Source: Alteribacillus iranensis
GTDB taxonomy: Bacteria > Bacillota > Bacilli > Bacillales > Marinococcaceae
Direction: 5' to 3'
Length of the DNA stretch: 64,000 bases
Assembly: GCF_900113025.1 (NCBI RefSeq)
Contig: NZ_FONT01000004.1
Location: 277,757-341,756 of the forward strand
Below are positions 28,447 through 37,987 of the stretch, piece after piece; position 1 is the first letter of the stretch, and each line of letters opens with the position of its first letter. The position numbers and the translations under genes are program-made. The notes below the pieces were generated by a model, which saw only the letters and a program-made list of their open reading frames with translations, was not told the DNA's origin and made no database searches.

Positions 28447-28523
28447 TTCACGTGCATCAAGTCCGAAAGACCGGCATATGGAAAGGTGCTTTTCCCTTTC
28501 CTTCTTCTGATCTTTAGATAAAG

Positions 28524-30467
28524 TCATAAAGCTGATTTAATGATTTTTTTATAATGCCTCAGCGACAGAATTCCAAACACAGAGTACAGCAATGTATAAA
28601 CGATCATTACGATAACCATAGGGGTCCAGAGCTCTGTGCCAAACAAAAACCATCCAGATTGAACGGCAAAGTAACTATGAAGCAAACCAATAAATAAAGG
28701 AATTCCAAAGCTAAAGAGTTGTTTATACTTCACTCCTGTTAATAAATCCCCATGCGTATAACCAAGTTTTCGCAGGATGACATAGTTGGACTTCTCCTCT
28801 TCACTTTCGTCCAATTGTTTAAAGTATAGAACACATCCAGATGTAATTAAAAAGGTTAGCCCCAAAAATCCAACGATAAACATAGCTAGACCCATGTTTT
28901 GTTTCTGGTTCTCACTTATTTCTTGTTGAGAATGATGAGGTGTCTTACTGTTAAAATTCATGTCTTGAAACATAGCGTTGGCCTGATCAACATTTTCTTC
29001 TCCCACTTGTATACCTACATAAACCCCGGAAACTTTTTGAATGTCTTCATTTATGTCTGCCCGCATACGCTCAAACACTTTATTATCAACGATAGCGGTG
29101 GGCAAGCCTCCATTTGTGAAGTAATAGGAGAGGACATAATCACCTTCTAACCCTAGATACGTTTGGGAAATACTATCTGTTGCACCTTCCCATGTTAACG
29201 ATCCCTTTTCACTTAACGTCATAAACCTTTGTAACATATCGTTGTAGCCTGTAAAAATGGTTTCTTCTGGTGACAGATCCACAGTGGAAATATTAGCATC
29301 ACTAATCACTGGCAAAACCATCAGATTCGGATTGAAATTCAATCCATCCATATCGGCTTCAAGTATCCTCTCCACATCGGCTTCAAATTGAATGACTTCC
29401 ATAACCTCTCTATAATACGGGATATTTTCTTTTCGTAACCGTTCTTCAAACCGTTCCGCATCTTGGACGTTCGTTAACGCAAAGTGATGCGGCACATTAT
29501 CTTTAGCACTTTGTTCAGCTGAGTAGTAGGTAATATAGCTAAGAGATAATAATCCGATCGCTAATGCCGATATAGTAGTAATAATCGTTAAGAGGAGAGC
29601 ATTTGATTTCATCCGAAACATTAACGAAGATAAGGACAACACTTCGTTTACTGTTAAATAGCCGTCTTTCCTTTTTCTATACACATGTAATATCCAATGG
29701 ACCGATCCTTTATAAAAAAGATAGGTTCCCACAATAACTGATACTAGAATAAATAACATCGCAACGAAGAGTTCAGCCATGGTGGTGAAGTCCCCATTAA
29801 ATAGCTGAGATGACACAGCATATCCTGCACCAATAAGTAAAATACCAAGAATACCGGCAACCATTTCAATAAAAGAGATATTTTTTCCACTATCCTCTGA
29901 GGTGGATAACATGCGGAATAGAGAGAGGACACTTTGTTTTTTTATGAAAATATAATTTGCTAACAGTATAAGTAAATAAATAGCAGTAAAGGCAATGACA
30001 GTTTGTAAAAAGGCAGGTGGTGAAAACTGGAGGCTTGTCACTGCTTCCACACCTGTTACTTGCATTAAAATCATGAGTAATAATTTCGAAGCAGCAAACC
30101 CAAAAAATATTCCTACAAGTAAAGAACTGAAATAAATGATTAAGTTCTCGACTAACAATATTTGAATTATTTTATTCTTGGTCATTCCGATAAGCTGGAA
30201 TAAGCCAATTTCTCTGCTGCGTCGTTTGATGAACATCTTATTGGCGTACAGAAGGAATACAGTGACAATAGCAAGAAGGACAACCGATGCAGCTCGAATT
30301 GCCGCTTCTCCTTTAATGGATCCTTTCGCCTCACTCATGGAGGGATCAAATTGCAAAGTAACAAAAGCAAAATATAGAGCGCTGCAAAAAATTAAAGCAA
30401 ATACATAGAGGTAATAATGTTGAAGGTTCTTTTTTAAGTTTCGCATGATCAATTGATTAATCGTCAT
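28524..30467 (-). CDS. bceB: Bce-type ABC transporter permease
   Basis: A 647-residue permease with ten expected membrane helices and a large extracellular domain of about 200 residues (roughly residues 310-520) between helices 7 and 8. This layout is diagnostic of BceB-type peptide-antibiotic resistance transporters. The N-terminus [20 protein letters not shown] and [15 protein letters not shown] (FtsX-like) fit. These transporters free lipid II-cycle intermediates from antibiotics such as bacitracin and also form the sensor complex with the partner kinase. It overlaps the ATPase gene by 11 bases, so translation is coupled. The exact antibiotic is unknown. Confidence 0.93.
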   Translation of the reverse strand: MTINQLIMRNLKKNLQHYYLYVFALIFCSALYFAFVTLQFDPSMSEAKGSIKGEAAIRAASVVLLAIVTVFLLYANKMFIKRRSREIGLFQLIGMTKNKIIQILLVENLIIYFSSLLVGIFFGFAASKLLLMILMQVTGVEAVTSLQFSPPAFLQTVIAFTAIYLLILLANYIFIKKQSVLSLFRMLSTSEDSGKNISFIEMVAGILGILLIGAGYAVSSQLFNGDFTTMAELFVAMLFILVSVIVGTYLFYKGSVHWILHVYRKRKDGYLTVNEVLSLSSLMFRMKSNALLLTIITTISALAIGLLSLSYITYYSAEQSAKDNVPHHFALTNVQDAERFEERLRKENIPYYREVMEVIQFEADVERILEADMDGLNFNPNLMVLPVISDANISTVDLSPEETIFTGYNDMLQRFMTLSEKGSLTWEGATDSISQTYLGLEGDYVLSYYFTNGGLPTAIVDNKVFERMRADINEDIQKVSGVYVGIQVGEENVDQANAMFQDMNFNSKTPHHSQQEISENQKQNMGLAMFIVGFLGLTFLITSGCVLYFKQLDESEEEKSNYVILRKLGYTHGDLLTGVKYKQLFSFGIPLFIGLLHSYFAVQSGWFLFGTELWTPMVIVMIVYTLLYSVFGILSLRHYKKIIKSAL

Positions 30468-31218
30468 ATGTTACCCCACCAAGTATTCCTAACGTTTTCA
30501 TAATCGCTTGAAAATATGAATGCCGCGTCTCATCCCCCTTATTTAGTTGAGTATAAATGTGTCCGTCTTGTAGAAAGATAACTCTTCTAGAAAAACTAGC
30601 TGCAGTCGGGTCATGAGTAACCATGACTACCGTAGTATGTTTTTTATTATTCATCCGTTCGATGTTACTTAATAAATCAGAAGCAGATTTAGAATCAAGA
30701 GCCCCTGTCGGCTCATCCGCAAAGATAATACTAGGCTCATGTATAAAAGCACGTGCGGCGGAGGTTCTTTGTTTCTGACCTCCCGATAGTTCACTCGGAT
30801 ATTTATCCTTCACATCAAAAATTCCTAATTCCTTCGCTATCTCTTCAAATGTTAATTCGGCTTCGTTCTTAGGAATTTTCGTAACAGACAGGGGGAGTAA
30901 TATATTTTCCTTCACCGTCAATGTATCGAGTAAATTATATTCCTGAAATATAAAACCTACATGATGCTTGCGAAATTCTGCTAATTGCTTCTCCTTCATT
31001 CTGGTAATTTCTTTCCCTTTCACGTGTACGGAACCTTGACTGACTCGGTCAATGGATGACAGCACATTTAGGAGCGTCGTTTTTCCTGAGCCAGAAGGCC
31101 CCATAATACTTACAAATTCTCCGGCTCCTATTGTAATATCTAACCCTTTTAACACTTCATACTTATTCAGTTTATTTCCGTAACTCTTATAAATTTTAGC
31201 AGCCTCTAGTACGCTCAT
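30457..31218 (-). CDS. bceA: Bce-type ABC transporter ATP-binding protein
   Basis: A 253-residue ATPase of the MacB/LolD-like class. Walker A is GPSGSGKTT, the Q-loop is [13 protein letters not shown], the signature is [14 protein letters not shown], Walker B is [15 protein letters not shown] and the H-loop is [17 protein letters not shown] lies just before the ATG. It is co-transcribed with bceB from a promoter in the 102-base gap after the kinase gene, under a BceR-type operator. It energises the BceAB detoxification pump. Confidence 0.95.
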   Translation of the reverse strand: MSVLEAAKIYKSYGNKLNKYEVLKGLDITIGAGEFVSIMGPSGSGKTTLLNVLSSIDRVSQGSVHVKGKEITRMKEKQLAEFRKHHVGFIFQEYNLLDTLTVKENILLPLSVTKIPKNEAELTFEEIAKELGIFDVKDKYPSELSGGQKQRTSAARAFIHEPSIIFADEPTGALDSKSASDLLSNIERMNNKKHTTVVMVTHDPTAASFSRRVIFLQDGHIYTQLNKGDETRHSYFQAIMKTLGILGGVTYDD

Positions 31219-31250
31219 TTCTTCCGCTCCTCTTTTATTATTCTGTTTTC

Positions 31251-31256
31251 ATTATA
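31251..31256 (-). promoter_or_regulatory. -10 element of the bceAB promoter
   Basis: A perfect TATAAT on the minus strand, 33-38 bases before the bceA start. There is no good -35 at the right spacing, as expected for a promoter that needs the activator BceR bound upstream. Confidence 0.55.
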
Positions 31257-31304
31257 AAAGCTAGGTTCATTCTATTCCTTCGTTTCATCTAACAAACACA
31301 AAAA

Positions 31305-31328
31305 GCATGTGACGTTTTTGTCACACGC
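31305..31328. promoter_or_regulatory. BceR-type operator inverted repeat
   Basis: The minus strand reads GCGTGTGAC-N6-GTCACATGC (nine-base arms with one mismatch), followed by CTTTTTG. It lies 87-110 bases upstream of the bceA start and overlaps the bceS stop codon. The sequence and distance closely resemble, from memory, the inverted repeat reported as the BceR site upstream of B. subtilis bceA. With its U-rich tail it could also act as a terminator for bceRS. Confidence 0.75.
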
Positions 31329-32325
31329 TCCTCAATTTTATGATCTCGTTTTTACCAGGGAACAATAAAGTACATGTTGTACCTTCTTCTAGTTTCGATA
31401 CCACCTCGATCTTTATTAATAAGGATTGAGCAGACTTCTTTGCTAAGTATAATCCCATCCCCGTCGCTGTGTTATCCTCATGCTTCCATGTCGAAGTAAA
31501 TCCTTTGTCAAAAATCCGTGGCAAGTCTTTTGAGTCAATACCGCGTCCTTTATCCTTTATCACCAGATGAACCTGGTTATTTTTTTCATAACTTGTTATT
31601 TCAATATTTGATCCCTCACTATACTTCACCGCATTAGTCAGTAACTGCCGAATAATAAAAGCCAGCCACTTGGCGTCACTTAATACGGAGTCGGCGTCAA
31701 GGTCCACATCTATTCCTATCCCTTTTTGAATACACCATGATTGTAAGGTCTTAATTTCTTTAAATATAATTGATTTTAAAGAAGTCTCTTCTATATATAA
31801 GTCATTTTCCATATGAGGAATTCTTTTTTGATGAAGTTGCTGATCTAGAAGCAAATGGATACGGAGCCATTCATAATACAGTCCACTTTTTAATTCGTTA
31901 TCTTGCAATCGATCTATCATCAATCGCATTGCTGTCATAGGCGTTTTCACTTCATGAATCCATGATAACAAGTCGTCTTTCTCCTGCTCCAAAGTTGTTT
32001 TGCTGTCGCTCGTTATTTCTTGCAGTTTATCCCCCTGTTGAATAAGTCTCTTTTCTACGACTAGCTCAAAAGGACTTCTCCCTTCAGGCAGTTCCATCAC
32101 ATCCACGTTTTCTTCGCCCTGGTCTAGCTTTCGATAAAACCTTGTCTCGGCCCGCCAGCGTAAGAGTAAAAATACAACAAAGAGAAGACTTAGTAAAAAA
32201 ACAGGATACAGAAGAGAGGACACAGATATACTCGCATCTACATAACCAACAAATAGAAGCAGCAGCTGACTCCCCATAAAAAACATAATCCAACTTTTCC
32301 TCTCCACTAAATATGTCACTAACAT
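31321..32325 (-). CDS. bceS: Bce-type intramembrane-sensing histidine kinase
   Basis: A 334-residue kinase with two N-terminal membrane helices (residues about 12-60) and almost no extracellular loop, the mark of intramembrane-sensing kinases that depend on a BceAB partner. The phosphoacceptor His is in LLSWIHEVKTPMTAMRLM. The ATPase domain shows LLTNAVKYSEG (N-box), DKGRGIDSKDLPRIFDKGF and GTGMGLYLAKK. It overlaps bceR by seven bases. Its stop codon lies inside the BceR operator. Confidence 0.93.
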   Translation of the reverse strand: MLVTYLVERKSWIMFFMGSQLLLLFVGYVDASISVSSLLYPVFLLSLLFVVFLLLRWRAETRFYRKLDQGEENVDVMELPEGRSPFELVVEKRLIQQGDKLQEITSDSKTTLEQEKDDLLSWIHEVKTPMTAMRLMIDRLQDNELKSGLYYEWLRIHLLLDQQLHQKRIPHMENDLYIEETSLKSIIFKEIKTLQSWCIQKGIGIDVDLDADSVLSDAKWLAFIIRQLLTNAVKYSEGSNIEITSYEKNNQVHLVIKDKGRGIDSKDLPRIFDKGFTSTWKHEDNTATGMGLYLAKKSAQSLLIKIEVVSKLEEGTTCTLLFPGKNEIIKLRSV

Positions 32326-33014
32326 GACAAGTCTTCCTTTTCTTTCGCGATATAACCCTGCCCCACTTTCGTCTCAATGAAGTCACCTAATTGGAGGGTG
32401 TTTAGTTTTTTACGCAATCGATTAATATTGACCGTTAATGTATTGTCACTAACAAATTTCTCATCGTCCCATAGTTTTTGAATGATCTCCTCACGACCCA
32501 CAATACTATTTTTTCTATCAAGCAACACTTTTAATATAAAAATCTCGTTTTTCGTCAATTCAACGGAACCCTCATCTGTTGAAACAAGATTTTTCTCCAT
32601 ATCTACGGTAGCACCGCACCACTTTTTTAACACCGGTTGATCCGTATTATAATGATAGACTCGACGCAAGACGGCTTGGACTTTCGCTATTAAGACCTCA
32701 AAATGAAAAGGCTTTTGTATGTAATCATCTGCTCCCAGCTGCATGGACATGACCATATCCGTTGGATGATCCCGCGACGATAAGAATATGATCGGTACAT
32801 TCGAGTGAGTACGTATCATCCGGCACCAATGAAAGCCATCAAATTTTGGCAGCTGAATATCGATGATAACGAGTTCAGGCTTTAATACTGTAAATTCCTC
32901 CATAACTTTGTTAAAATCGTTAATACCGTATACCTCGTAAGACCACTGCGCGAACCGACTCTCAATCTCAGCAAACAATGTCGTATCATCTTCAACAACG
33001 AGTATTTTAACCAT
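32319..33014 (-). CDS. bceR: Bce-type OmpR-family response regulator
   Basis: A 231-residue two-domain regulator. The receiver has EDD near residue 9, the phosphorylated Asp in LVIIDIQLPKFDGF and the Lys in QKPFHFEVL. A winged-helix DNA-binding domain follows (LTKNEIFILKVLLDR, then NTLTVNINRLRKKL). I start at the ATG at 33014, preceded by GGTGA; a GTG three codons upstream is the alternative. It heads bceRS and should activate bceAB through the repeat at 31305. Confidence 0.93.
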   Translation of the reverse strand: MVKILVVEDDTTLFAEIESRFAQWSYEVYGINDFNKVMEEFTVLKPELVIIDIQLPKFDGFHWCRMIRTHSNVPIIFLSSRDHPTDMVMSMQLGADDYIQKPFHFEVLIAKVQAVLRRVYHYNTDQPVLKKWCGATVDMEKNLVSTDEGSVELTKNEIFILKVLLDRKNSIVGREEIIQKLWDDEKFVSDNTLTVNINRLRKKLNTLQLGDFIETKVGQGYIAKEKEDLSC

Positions 33015-33102
33015 CGTTTTCACCGCACTTTACTTAGTCTCTTTTTAATTGTAATAGAATAACAAATGGGATGCTATATAAGATACTGGAAGGATGTTAA
33101 AA

Positions 33103-33699
33103 ATGACCAAGCACTGGGATGAACGTTTCGGACGAGAAGAGTATGTGTATGGCGTAACACCAAACTTGTTTATTCAAGAGCAAGCGCACCGCCTCACGGA
33201 GAGCAGCACTGTTGCTGCTTTTGCAGAAGGAGAGGGAAGGAACGCAGTGTACCTTGCTAGTCAAGGACACCACGTTACTGCTTATGACTATTCTGTTAAT
33301 GGCTTGCAAAAAACAACGCAGCTTGCGGAACGAGAAAATGTTCGTATCGAAACCATTCAAAAAGATCTCGTGGCAGACACCATTCCACAGGAGACGTTTG
33401 ATGCTGCTATTATGGTCTTCGGTCATTTCATGAAAGAAGATCAACAACTTGTCTTGGAAAAAGTAATATCAAGCGTAAAACCTGGTGGGATTATTATGTT
33501 TGAAGTGTATTCGGAAAAACAGTTGGAATACCAAACCGGTGGACCGAAAATGAAAGATATGTTGTACGACCCGCATGACATTCTCACATGGACGAAAGAT
33601 TATAAAGTTCTTCACTTCTTTTACGGAGAACAACATAGAGAAGAAGGATTATTTCATACGGGATTAGGCCACGTGATACAAGGCGTTATTACGAAGTAA
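33103..33699 (+). CDS. Class I SAM-dependent methyltransferase
   Basis: A 198-residue TehB-like methyltransferase. Motif I is AAFAEGEGRNAVYLASQGHHVTAYD in pattern (shown here: AEGEGRNAVYLA), followed by acidic-tipped strand 2 and FDAAIMVFGHF for motif IV. The typical N-terminus HWDERFGREEYVYG marks the group of small cytosolic methyltransferases often annotated as tellurite-resistance-like. The substrate is unknown. The ATG at 33103 sits nine bases after GGAAGG, while the ATG at 33094 touches the ribosome site. It is divergent from bceR and followed 26 bases later by the IDEAL-domain gene. Confidence 0.85.
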   Translation: MTKHWDERFGREEYVYGVTPNLFIQEQAHRLTESSTVAAFAEGEGRNAVYLASQGHHVTAYDYSVNGLQKTTQLAERENVRIETIQKDLVADTIPQETFDAAIMVFGHFMKEDQQLVLEKVISSVKPGGIIMFEVYSEKQLEYQTGGPKMKDMLYDPHDILTWTKDYKVLHFFYGEQHREEGLFHTGLGHVIQGVITK

Positions 33700-33725
33700 A
33701 ATAGAAAATTCTCCTGGAGGGGATC

Positions 33726-34091
33726 ATGTTGCATTCTTATTTTGCAGTTGTTCATCCTTCGACTCTCGAGGCACGATATTTCAAGAATACAAAAGTAAAT
33801 AAACTGACTCTCCACGAAGGAGATCACTTGCATATCACAGACCAAGGCTTTTATAAGAACGGAGAAGGCTGGTTTATCTTAACCTACATCAATGAAATCA
33901 CTCATGTATATATGTCATTTGCCGATATTGATTCGTATATCGAAAAAAAGTTGTTAATGAACGCCGCTGATATAGAAATGAAAGCGAGCCTATGGCAAAA
34001 ACAAATTGACCAGGCCCTATCTGAACGAAATCGAGAATGGTTCACTTTCGTCTCGAGAAAATTAGCCAGTTTAAAATTGGCGAATTGGTAG
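33726..34091 (+). CDS. IDEAL domain-containing protein
   Basis: A 121-residue soluble protein. The last 35 residues (LWQKQIDQALSERNREWF and the following helix) match the IDEAL domain, a short helical hairpin found at the C-terminus of Bacillales proteins such as YpiB. The first two thirds form a predicted beta-rich domain with no motif I recognise. The ribosome site is GGAGGGGATC. It may share a transcript with the methyltransferase and ends in a strong terminator. Some IDEAL proteins bind other proteins, but no partner is visible. Confidence 0.7.
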   Translation: MLHSYFAVVHPSTLEARYFKNTKVNKLTLHEGDHLHITDQGFYKNGEGWFILTYINEITHVYMSFADIDSYIEKKLLMNAADIEMKASLWQKQIDQALSERNREWFTFVSRKLASLKLANW

Positions 34092-34130
34092 TGACATGCT
34101 CCGCAAACAACATCTAGCTCAGAAACTAAG

Positions 34131-34175
34131 AAGGGCTGTCAAAGTGTCATTCATGACCTTTTGACAGCCCTTTTT
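34131..34175. terminator. Strong bidirectional terminator (GGGCTGTCAAA family)
   Basis: AAGGGCTGTCAAA pairs with TTTTGACAGCCCTT and a second inner stem (GTGTCAT/TCATGAC) fills the loop; TTTTT follows. A close relative lies at 53537-53580. Confidence 0.85.
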
Positions 34176-34180
34176 GGATG

Positions 34181-34375
34181 TTATTGTGCGGTGTAGCCAC
34201 CATCAACTAATACAGTTGTCCCTGTTGTGAAATCATTTTCGCAGAGGAAAACAATAGCATGAGCAATTTCTTCTGGTCGTCCTAAACGGCCAATTGGATG
34301 CTTTTAAATTCACGGCACCTTTTGAGGCATTATACGCAAAAGCCCCAGCTTCTCCAACACTTTTCAAAAACGAAT
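34181..34375 (-). pseudogene. Remnant of a short-chain dehydrogenase/reductase gene
   Basis: Two pieces of an SDR protein remain on the minus strand. The first reads SVGEAGAFAYNASKGAVNL and contains the catalytic YxxxK. The second reads [19 protein letters not shown] and then [18 protein letters not shown] before a stop at 34181, the usual SDR C-terminus. They join in different frames at about 34297-34305, so roughly 40 internal residues and everything before the active site are gone. The reading is from my own translation. It lies between the IDEAL gene terminator and arsC and cannot be functional. Confidence 0.8.
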
Positions 34376-34399
34376 AAAATATTTTCTTTTTGCTTTTTG

Positions 34400-34819
34400 T
34401 TATTTTCCCTCTTCTGCAAACGTCTTTATCCTCTTTTCGATTTCATCACGAACCCGTTGAAACACTTTCCATTGCTCTTCTTCTGTCCCATCTGCTTTTG
34501 CCGGGTCATCAAACCCCCAATGATCTCGGTTCACATGTGGCGGAGTCATCGGGCACTTGTCATTAGCATCCCCGCACAGTGTAATCACGTGCTCTGCTTT
34601 ATTTAAAATCTCGGTATCAATCATAGAGGATTCTTGGTTTGAAATATCAATGTCTTTTTCTTTCATCGCTTTCACTGCCCTTGGGTTCAATCCGTGGGCT
34701 TCAATACCTGCTGAATATACCTCATACTTATCCCCAAGATACTTACGGCCAAACCCTTCCGCCATTTGGCTTCGACAAGAGTTGCCGGTACATAAAAAAT
34801 AAATAACTGGCTTTGACAT
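34400..34819 (-). CDS. arsC: Arsenate reductase, thioredoxin-coupled
   Basis: A 139-residue enzyme of the low-molecular-weight phosphatase fold that reduces arsenate to arsenite. The P-loop is [13 protein letters not shown] with Cys10 and Cys15, and the redox pair is in [14 protein letters not shown] (Cys82 and Cys89), the arrangement of the S. aureus/B. subtilis enzyme. The trailing [13 protein letters not shown] is conserved. It is the last gene of arsR-arsB-arsC, 30 bases after arsB, with a GGAGCGAGG ribosome site. Confidence 0.96.
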   Translation of the reverse strand: MSKPVIYFLCTGNSCRSQMAEGFGRKYLGDKYEVYSAGIEAHGLNPRAVKAMKEKDIDISNQESSMIDTEILNKAEHVITLCGDANDKCPMTPPHVNRDHWGFDDPAKADGTEEEQWKVFQRVRDEIEKRIKTFAEEGK

Positions 34820-34849
34820 CGTGTCCTCGCTCCTTGTCTAAAAGTGTTA

Positions 34850-36148
34850 TTAAGAAATGATGAGCAGCCAAATATATAATCCGGCTAGTGTGATGAAGAG
34901 GGTAGGGATGGTTAAGATGATCCCCACTTTAAAATAATAACCCCACGAAATTTTTACACCTTTTGTTCTCAAGACGTGAAGCCATAAGAGAGTAGCTAGT
35001 GACCCGATCGGAGTTATTTTCGGCCCTAAATCTGAACCGATCACATTCGCATAAATTAATGCTTCTTTCATCACCCCGGAAGCATTTGTTTCTGCGATAG
35101 CAAGCGCATCGATCATGACGGTCGGCATATTATTCATGATGGAAGAAAGAATAGCTGCAATAAAGCCCATGGCAACTGTTCCAGCAAACAGGCCCTGATC
35201 AACCGCTGCTTGGATGGCGCCTGCTAATACATTTGTTAGGCCTACATTTTGTAACCCGTAGACGACCACATACATGCCAACAGAGAAAAACACAATATCC
35301 CAAGGTGCTCCTTTTATCACTTGCTTTGTCGGAACAACTGGACTTTTCTGTGCCATTATTATAAAGAAAATGGCAATAATACCAGCCACAATCGATACTG
35401 GAATACCAAGAGCTTCACTGCCAAAATACCCAATTAAGAGAACCGCAAGTACGATCCAGGACAAACGGAACATTTTGTGATCTTTGATAGCTTCCTTCGG
35501 TTTTCGTAATTGACTAACCTCATAATTTCCTGGGATGCTTTTCCGGAAAAACAAGTAAAGAACGAGAATACTGGCTCCAATCGAAAAGAAGTTCGGTACA
35601 ATCATCCGTGAGGCATATTCGGCAAAGCCAATACCAAAGAAATCCGCCGATACGATATTTACTAAGTTACTCACGATTAGCGGCAAAGATGCCGTGTCCG
35701 CGATAAAACCGCTAGCCATAATAAACGGCAAAATCATTTTTTCTTCAAAATGTAAGTTACGTACCATAGCGAGGACAATAGGTGTCAAAATAAGTGCGGC
35801 TCCGTCATTTGCGAAAAAGGCAGCCACCAGCGCGCCAAGTAAAATGATGTATACAAACATCTTAAGCCCGTTTCCATTAGCTACACGAGCCATATGTAAT
35901 GCCGACCATTCAAAAAAACCAATTTCATCTAAGATTAAGGAAATGAGAATTACGGCTACAAATGTCAACGTCGCGTTCCAGACGATACCTGTGACCGTTG
36001 CGACGTCTCCCCAGTCAACGACGCCAACTATCAAGGCTAAAATAGCACCGGCGCAAGCGGTCCAGCCAATCCCCAAACCTTTCGGCTGCCAAATCACAAA
36101 TACTAATGTAATGATAAAAATGATGGATGCTAGTAGTATAGAAGTCAA
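34850..36148 (-). CDS. arsB: Arsenite efflux pump
   Basis: A 432-residue ion-transporter superfamily protein with about 11-12 membrane helices. Typical parts are [38 protein letters not shown] and [20 protein letters not shown]. It expels arsenite (and antimonite) as a secondary carrier. The start is a TTG at 36148 with GGAGGG eight bases upstream. It sits 15 bases after arsR. A second, unrelated arsenite carrier type lies divergently at 36730, so the locus has two export routes. Confidence 0.95.
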   Translation of the reverse strand: MTSILLASIIFIITLVFVIWQPKGLGIGWTACAGAILALIVGVVDWGDVATVTGIVWNATLTFVAVILISLILDEIGFFEWSALHMARVANGNGLKMFVYIILLGALVAAFFANDGAALILTPIVLAMVRNLHFEEKMILPFIMASGFIADTASLPLIVSNLVNIVSADFFGIGFAEYASRMIVPNFFSIGASILVLYLFFRKSIPGNYEVSQLRKPKEAIKDHKMFRLSWIVLAVLLIGYFGSEALGIPVSIVAGIIAIFFIIMAQKSPVVPTKQVIKGAPWDIVFFSVGMYVVVYGLQNVGLTNVLAGAIQAAVDQGLFAGTVAMGFIAAILSSIMNNMPTVMIDALAIAETNASGVMKEALIYANVIGSDLGPKITPIGSLATLLWLHVLRTKGVKISWGYYFKVGIILTIPTLFITLAGLYIWLLIIS

Positions 36149-36163
36149 TGAACAAACCCTCCA

Positions 36164-36502
36164 TTAGTCGCAAATCATTCGTTTTCTCTCTAGGACGTCT
36201 AGTTTTTCTTTTTGATCGGGAACATGTGTTATGAGAGTCTCGATCAAAGGATAGGCTTCGCTTTCCTGATTGAGCGAATAAAAAACCCATTGTCCTTTCC
36301 GCCTTTCTCTCACTACTCCCGCATCACGTAATTTTCGAAGGTGCTGACTGATGGAAGGTTGACTCATGTTAAAGACTTCAACAAACTCACATACACAACA
36401 CTCGCGATGAAACAATAGCCCCGCCATCGTTAATCGTGTTTTATCCCCCAACAATTTCAGCACACTTGCAGCTCGTTCAATATGTAAAACCGTCTTTTCC
36501 AA
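36164..36502 (-). CDS. arsR: ArsR-family metalloregulatory repressor
   Basis: A 112-residue winged-helix repressor. The metal-binding CVC box is in HRECCVCEFVEVFNMSQPSISQHL, giving the arsenite-binding cysteines of the ArsR type next to the recognition helix. A TTG start at 36502 follows AGGAGGTG. It should repress its own operon and probably the divergent carrier through the palindrome at 36583. Release would be by arsenite or antimonite. Confidence 0.93.
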   Translation of the reverse strand: MEKTVLHIERAASVLKLLGDKTRLTMAGLLFHRECCVCEFVEVFNMSQPSISQHLRKLRDAGVVRERRKGQWVFYSLNQESEAYPLIETLITHVPDQKEKLDVLERKRMICD

Positions 36503-36582
36503 GATAACACCTCCTCACTTTTTCTGTTCCTCTTTATCTGTATAATGAAAGATAGAAACAAGTATATGTCGCCCACATCATT

Positions 36583-36602
36583 ATATAAGCATATGCTTAT
36601 AT
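36583..36602. promoter_or_regulatory. Perfect 20-base palindrome, probable ArsR operator
   Basis: ATATAAGCATATGCTTATAT is fully self-complementary and lies between the divergent arsR and ACR3-like genes, 81 bases upstream of arsR. Imperfect A/T-rich palindromes of this kind are the usual targets of ArsR/SmtB repressors. It could control both directions. Confidence 0.65.
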
Positions 36603-36729
36603 GCGCAAAAGATTTTTTCCTTGCTACATGTAAATATTTTCATCATGAGGTAACGTTGTCACTTCATCACATTCATTATGCTAAAATCGAAGTTCAAACC
36701 ACTACTATTGACGACAGGCGTGAGTAAGA

Positions 36730-37686
36730 ATGAGTTTACTTGAAAAATGGTATACTTTCATCATTTTCTCTGCTGTCCTCCTTGGGATAAGTATGGGACA
36801 AATAGAAATGGTACGTACCAATGCTGATAGCTTGATCGTACCCTTATTAGTAGCCATGTTATATATTACTTTTATTCAAATCCCTGTCGAAGAGATTAAA
36901 AAAGCTTTTCAAAATATAACATTCACCTATACTGCGGTCCTTATTAATTTTGTCTGGACACCTTTTTTAGCATGGTTTCTAGCTGTAATGTTACTAGGTG
37001 ACAGTCCTGCTTTGTATATCGGTTTTATTATGCTCATGGTCACCCCTTGTACAGACTGGTACTTAATATTTACGGGGATAGCGAAAGGAAACGTCGCTTT
37101 ATCGACGGCGATTTTACCATTGAATCTCCTGTTACAAGTGGTCCTGCTCCCTATCTATCTCCTTATCTTTGGCGGGACAACAGGGACAATCGAACTTACA
37201 TTTCTATTAGAAAGTATTCTTATTGTTTTAGTTCTTCCATTCCTTTTATCATTACTGACCAAATGGTTTTTAAGAAATAAACAGGAAGTAAGAGAACATG
37301 TTATCTCAAGACTTAGCGTTCTGCCCATTATGTTTCTAAGTCTAGCCATCGTTGCTATGTTCGCTTCTCAAGGACAGTTACTGCTTCATAACTTAGATGT
37401 CATGTGGAGAATCACTATTCCGATCCTTTTATTCTTTGTCATAAACTTCTTTGTTGGCCAATGGGCTGGACAACTGATGAAGTTTTCTTACAGAGACAGA
37501 GCGAGCCTTAGCTTAACTACGTTAGCCAGAAATTCTCCCATTGCTTTAGCCATTGCTATGACTGCATTTCCAGACCAACCCTTGATTGCCTTGTCCTTGA
37601 TCATTGGACCACTATTAGAATTGCCTATCCTGGCGGCCTTCTCCCAAATTCTTTTATTTGTTTCCAAAAATAACCGAGTGCCGTAA
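36730..37686 (+). CDS. ACR3-like arsenite carrier (bile acid:sodium symporter superfamily)
   Basis: A 318-residue protein with about ten membrane helices. MLMVTPCTDWYLIFTGIAKG with a conserved Cys in helix 4, the NLLLQVVLLPIYLLIF helix and the C-terminal LTTLARNSPIALAIAMTAFP match the ACR3 group, which expels arsenite using that cysteine. Annotated members are often called arsenic resistance proteins. The ribosome site is weak (GTGAG, eight bases upstream). The divergent arsR and shared palindrome support the role. It is shorter than canonical ACR3 (about 350 residues), and transport of another anion is possible. Confidence 0.82.
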   Translation: MSLLEKWYTFIIFSAVLLGISMGQIEMVRTNADSLIVPLLVAMLYITFIQIPVEEIKKAFQNITFTYTAVLINFVWTPFLAWFLAVMLLGDSPALYIGFIMLMVTPCTDWYLIFTGIAKGNVALSTAILPLNLLLQVVLLPIYLLIFGGTTGTIELTFLLESILIVLVLPFLLSLLTKWFLRNKQEVREHVISRLSVLPIMFLSLAIVAMFASQGQLLLHNLDVMWRITIPILLFFVINFFVGQWAGQLMKFSYRDRASLSLTTLARNSPIALAIAMTAFPDQPLIALSLIIGPLLELPILAAFSQILLFVSKNNRVP

Positions 37687-37987
37687 AATAATTTAACTCT
37701 ACTCGCAAATAGTAAACCGGCCGATCATTTTACATAAATCAGTCGGCTTTACTTCTGCTTTAGACTTATCAGGAAAGGGCGTACCATTCAGAGGCACTAA
37801 TCATTTGCGCAGATTACACTTAATAAATCTCATTCTCCTTGTTCCTGAATAATAGTTAGTATGGAGGGTAGCATATAACCTTGAAAGAGGTGATAAAAAT
37901 GTCTAATAGGATGAAACAAGATGAGATACATTAAGAGATATAATTAAGCTACCAACAATTGAATTCATAATAAATTCCTATTTCCCA
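37687..37987. other. Gap with imperfect hairpin and a broken short frame
   Basis: An imperfect hairpin (about 37714-37748) may terminate the ACR3-like gene. At 37899 an ATG with an excellent ribosome site (AGAGGTGATAAAA) opens only 11 codons (MSNRMKQDEIH). In another frame it continues as TLRDIIKLPTIEFIINSYF, so it may be the decayed start of a lost gene. Confidence 0.4.

Noticed and set aside
36545..36727. 60-codon frame upstream of the ACR3-like gene
   Set aside because: It runs through the arsR promoter and the palindrome, has no ribosome site and an unnatural composition (His- and Tyr-rich).
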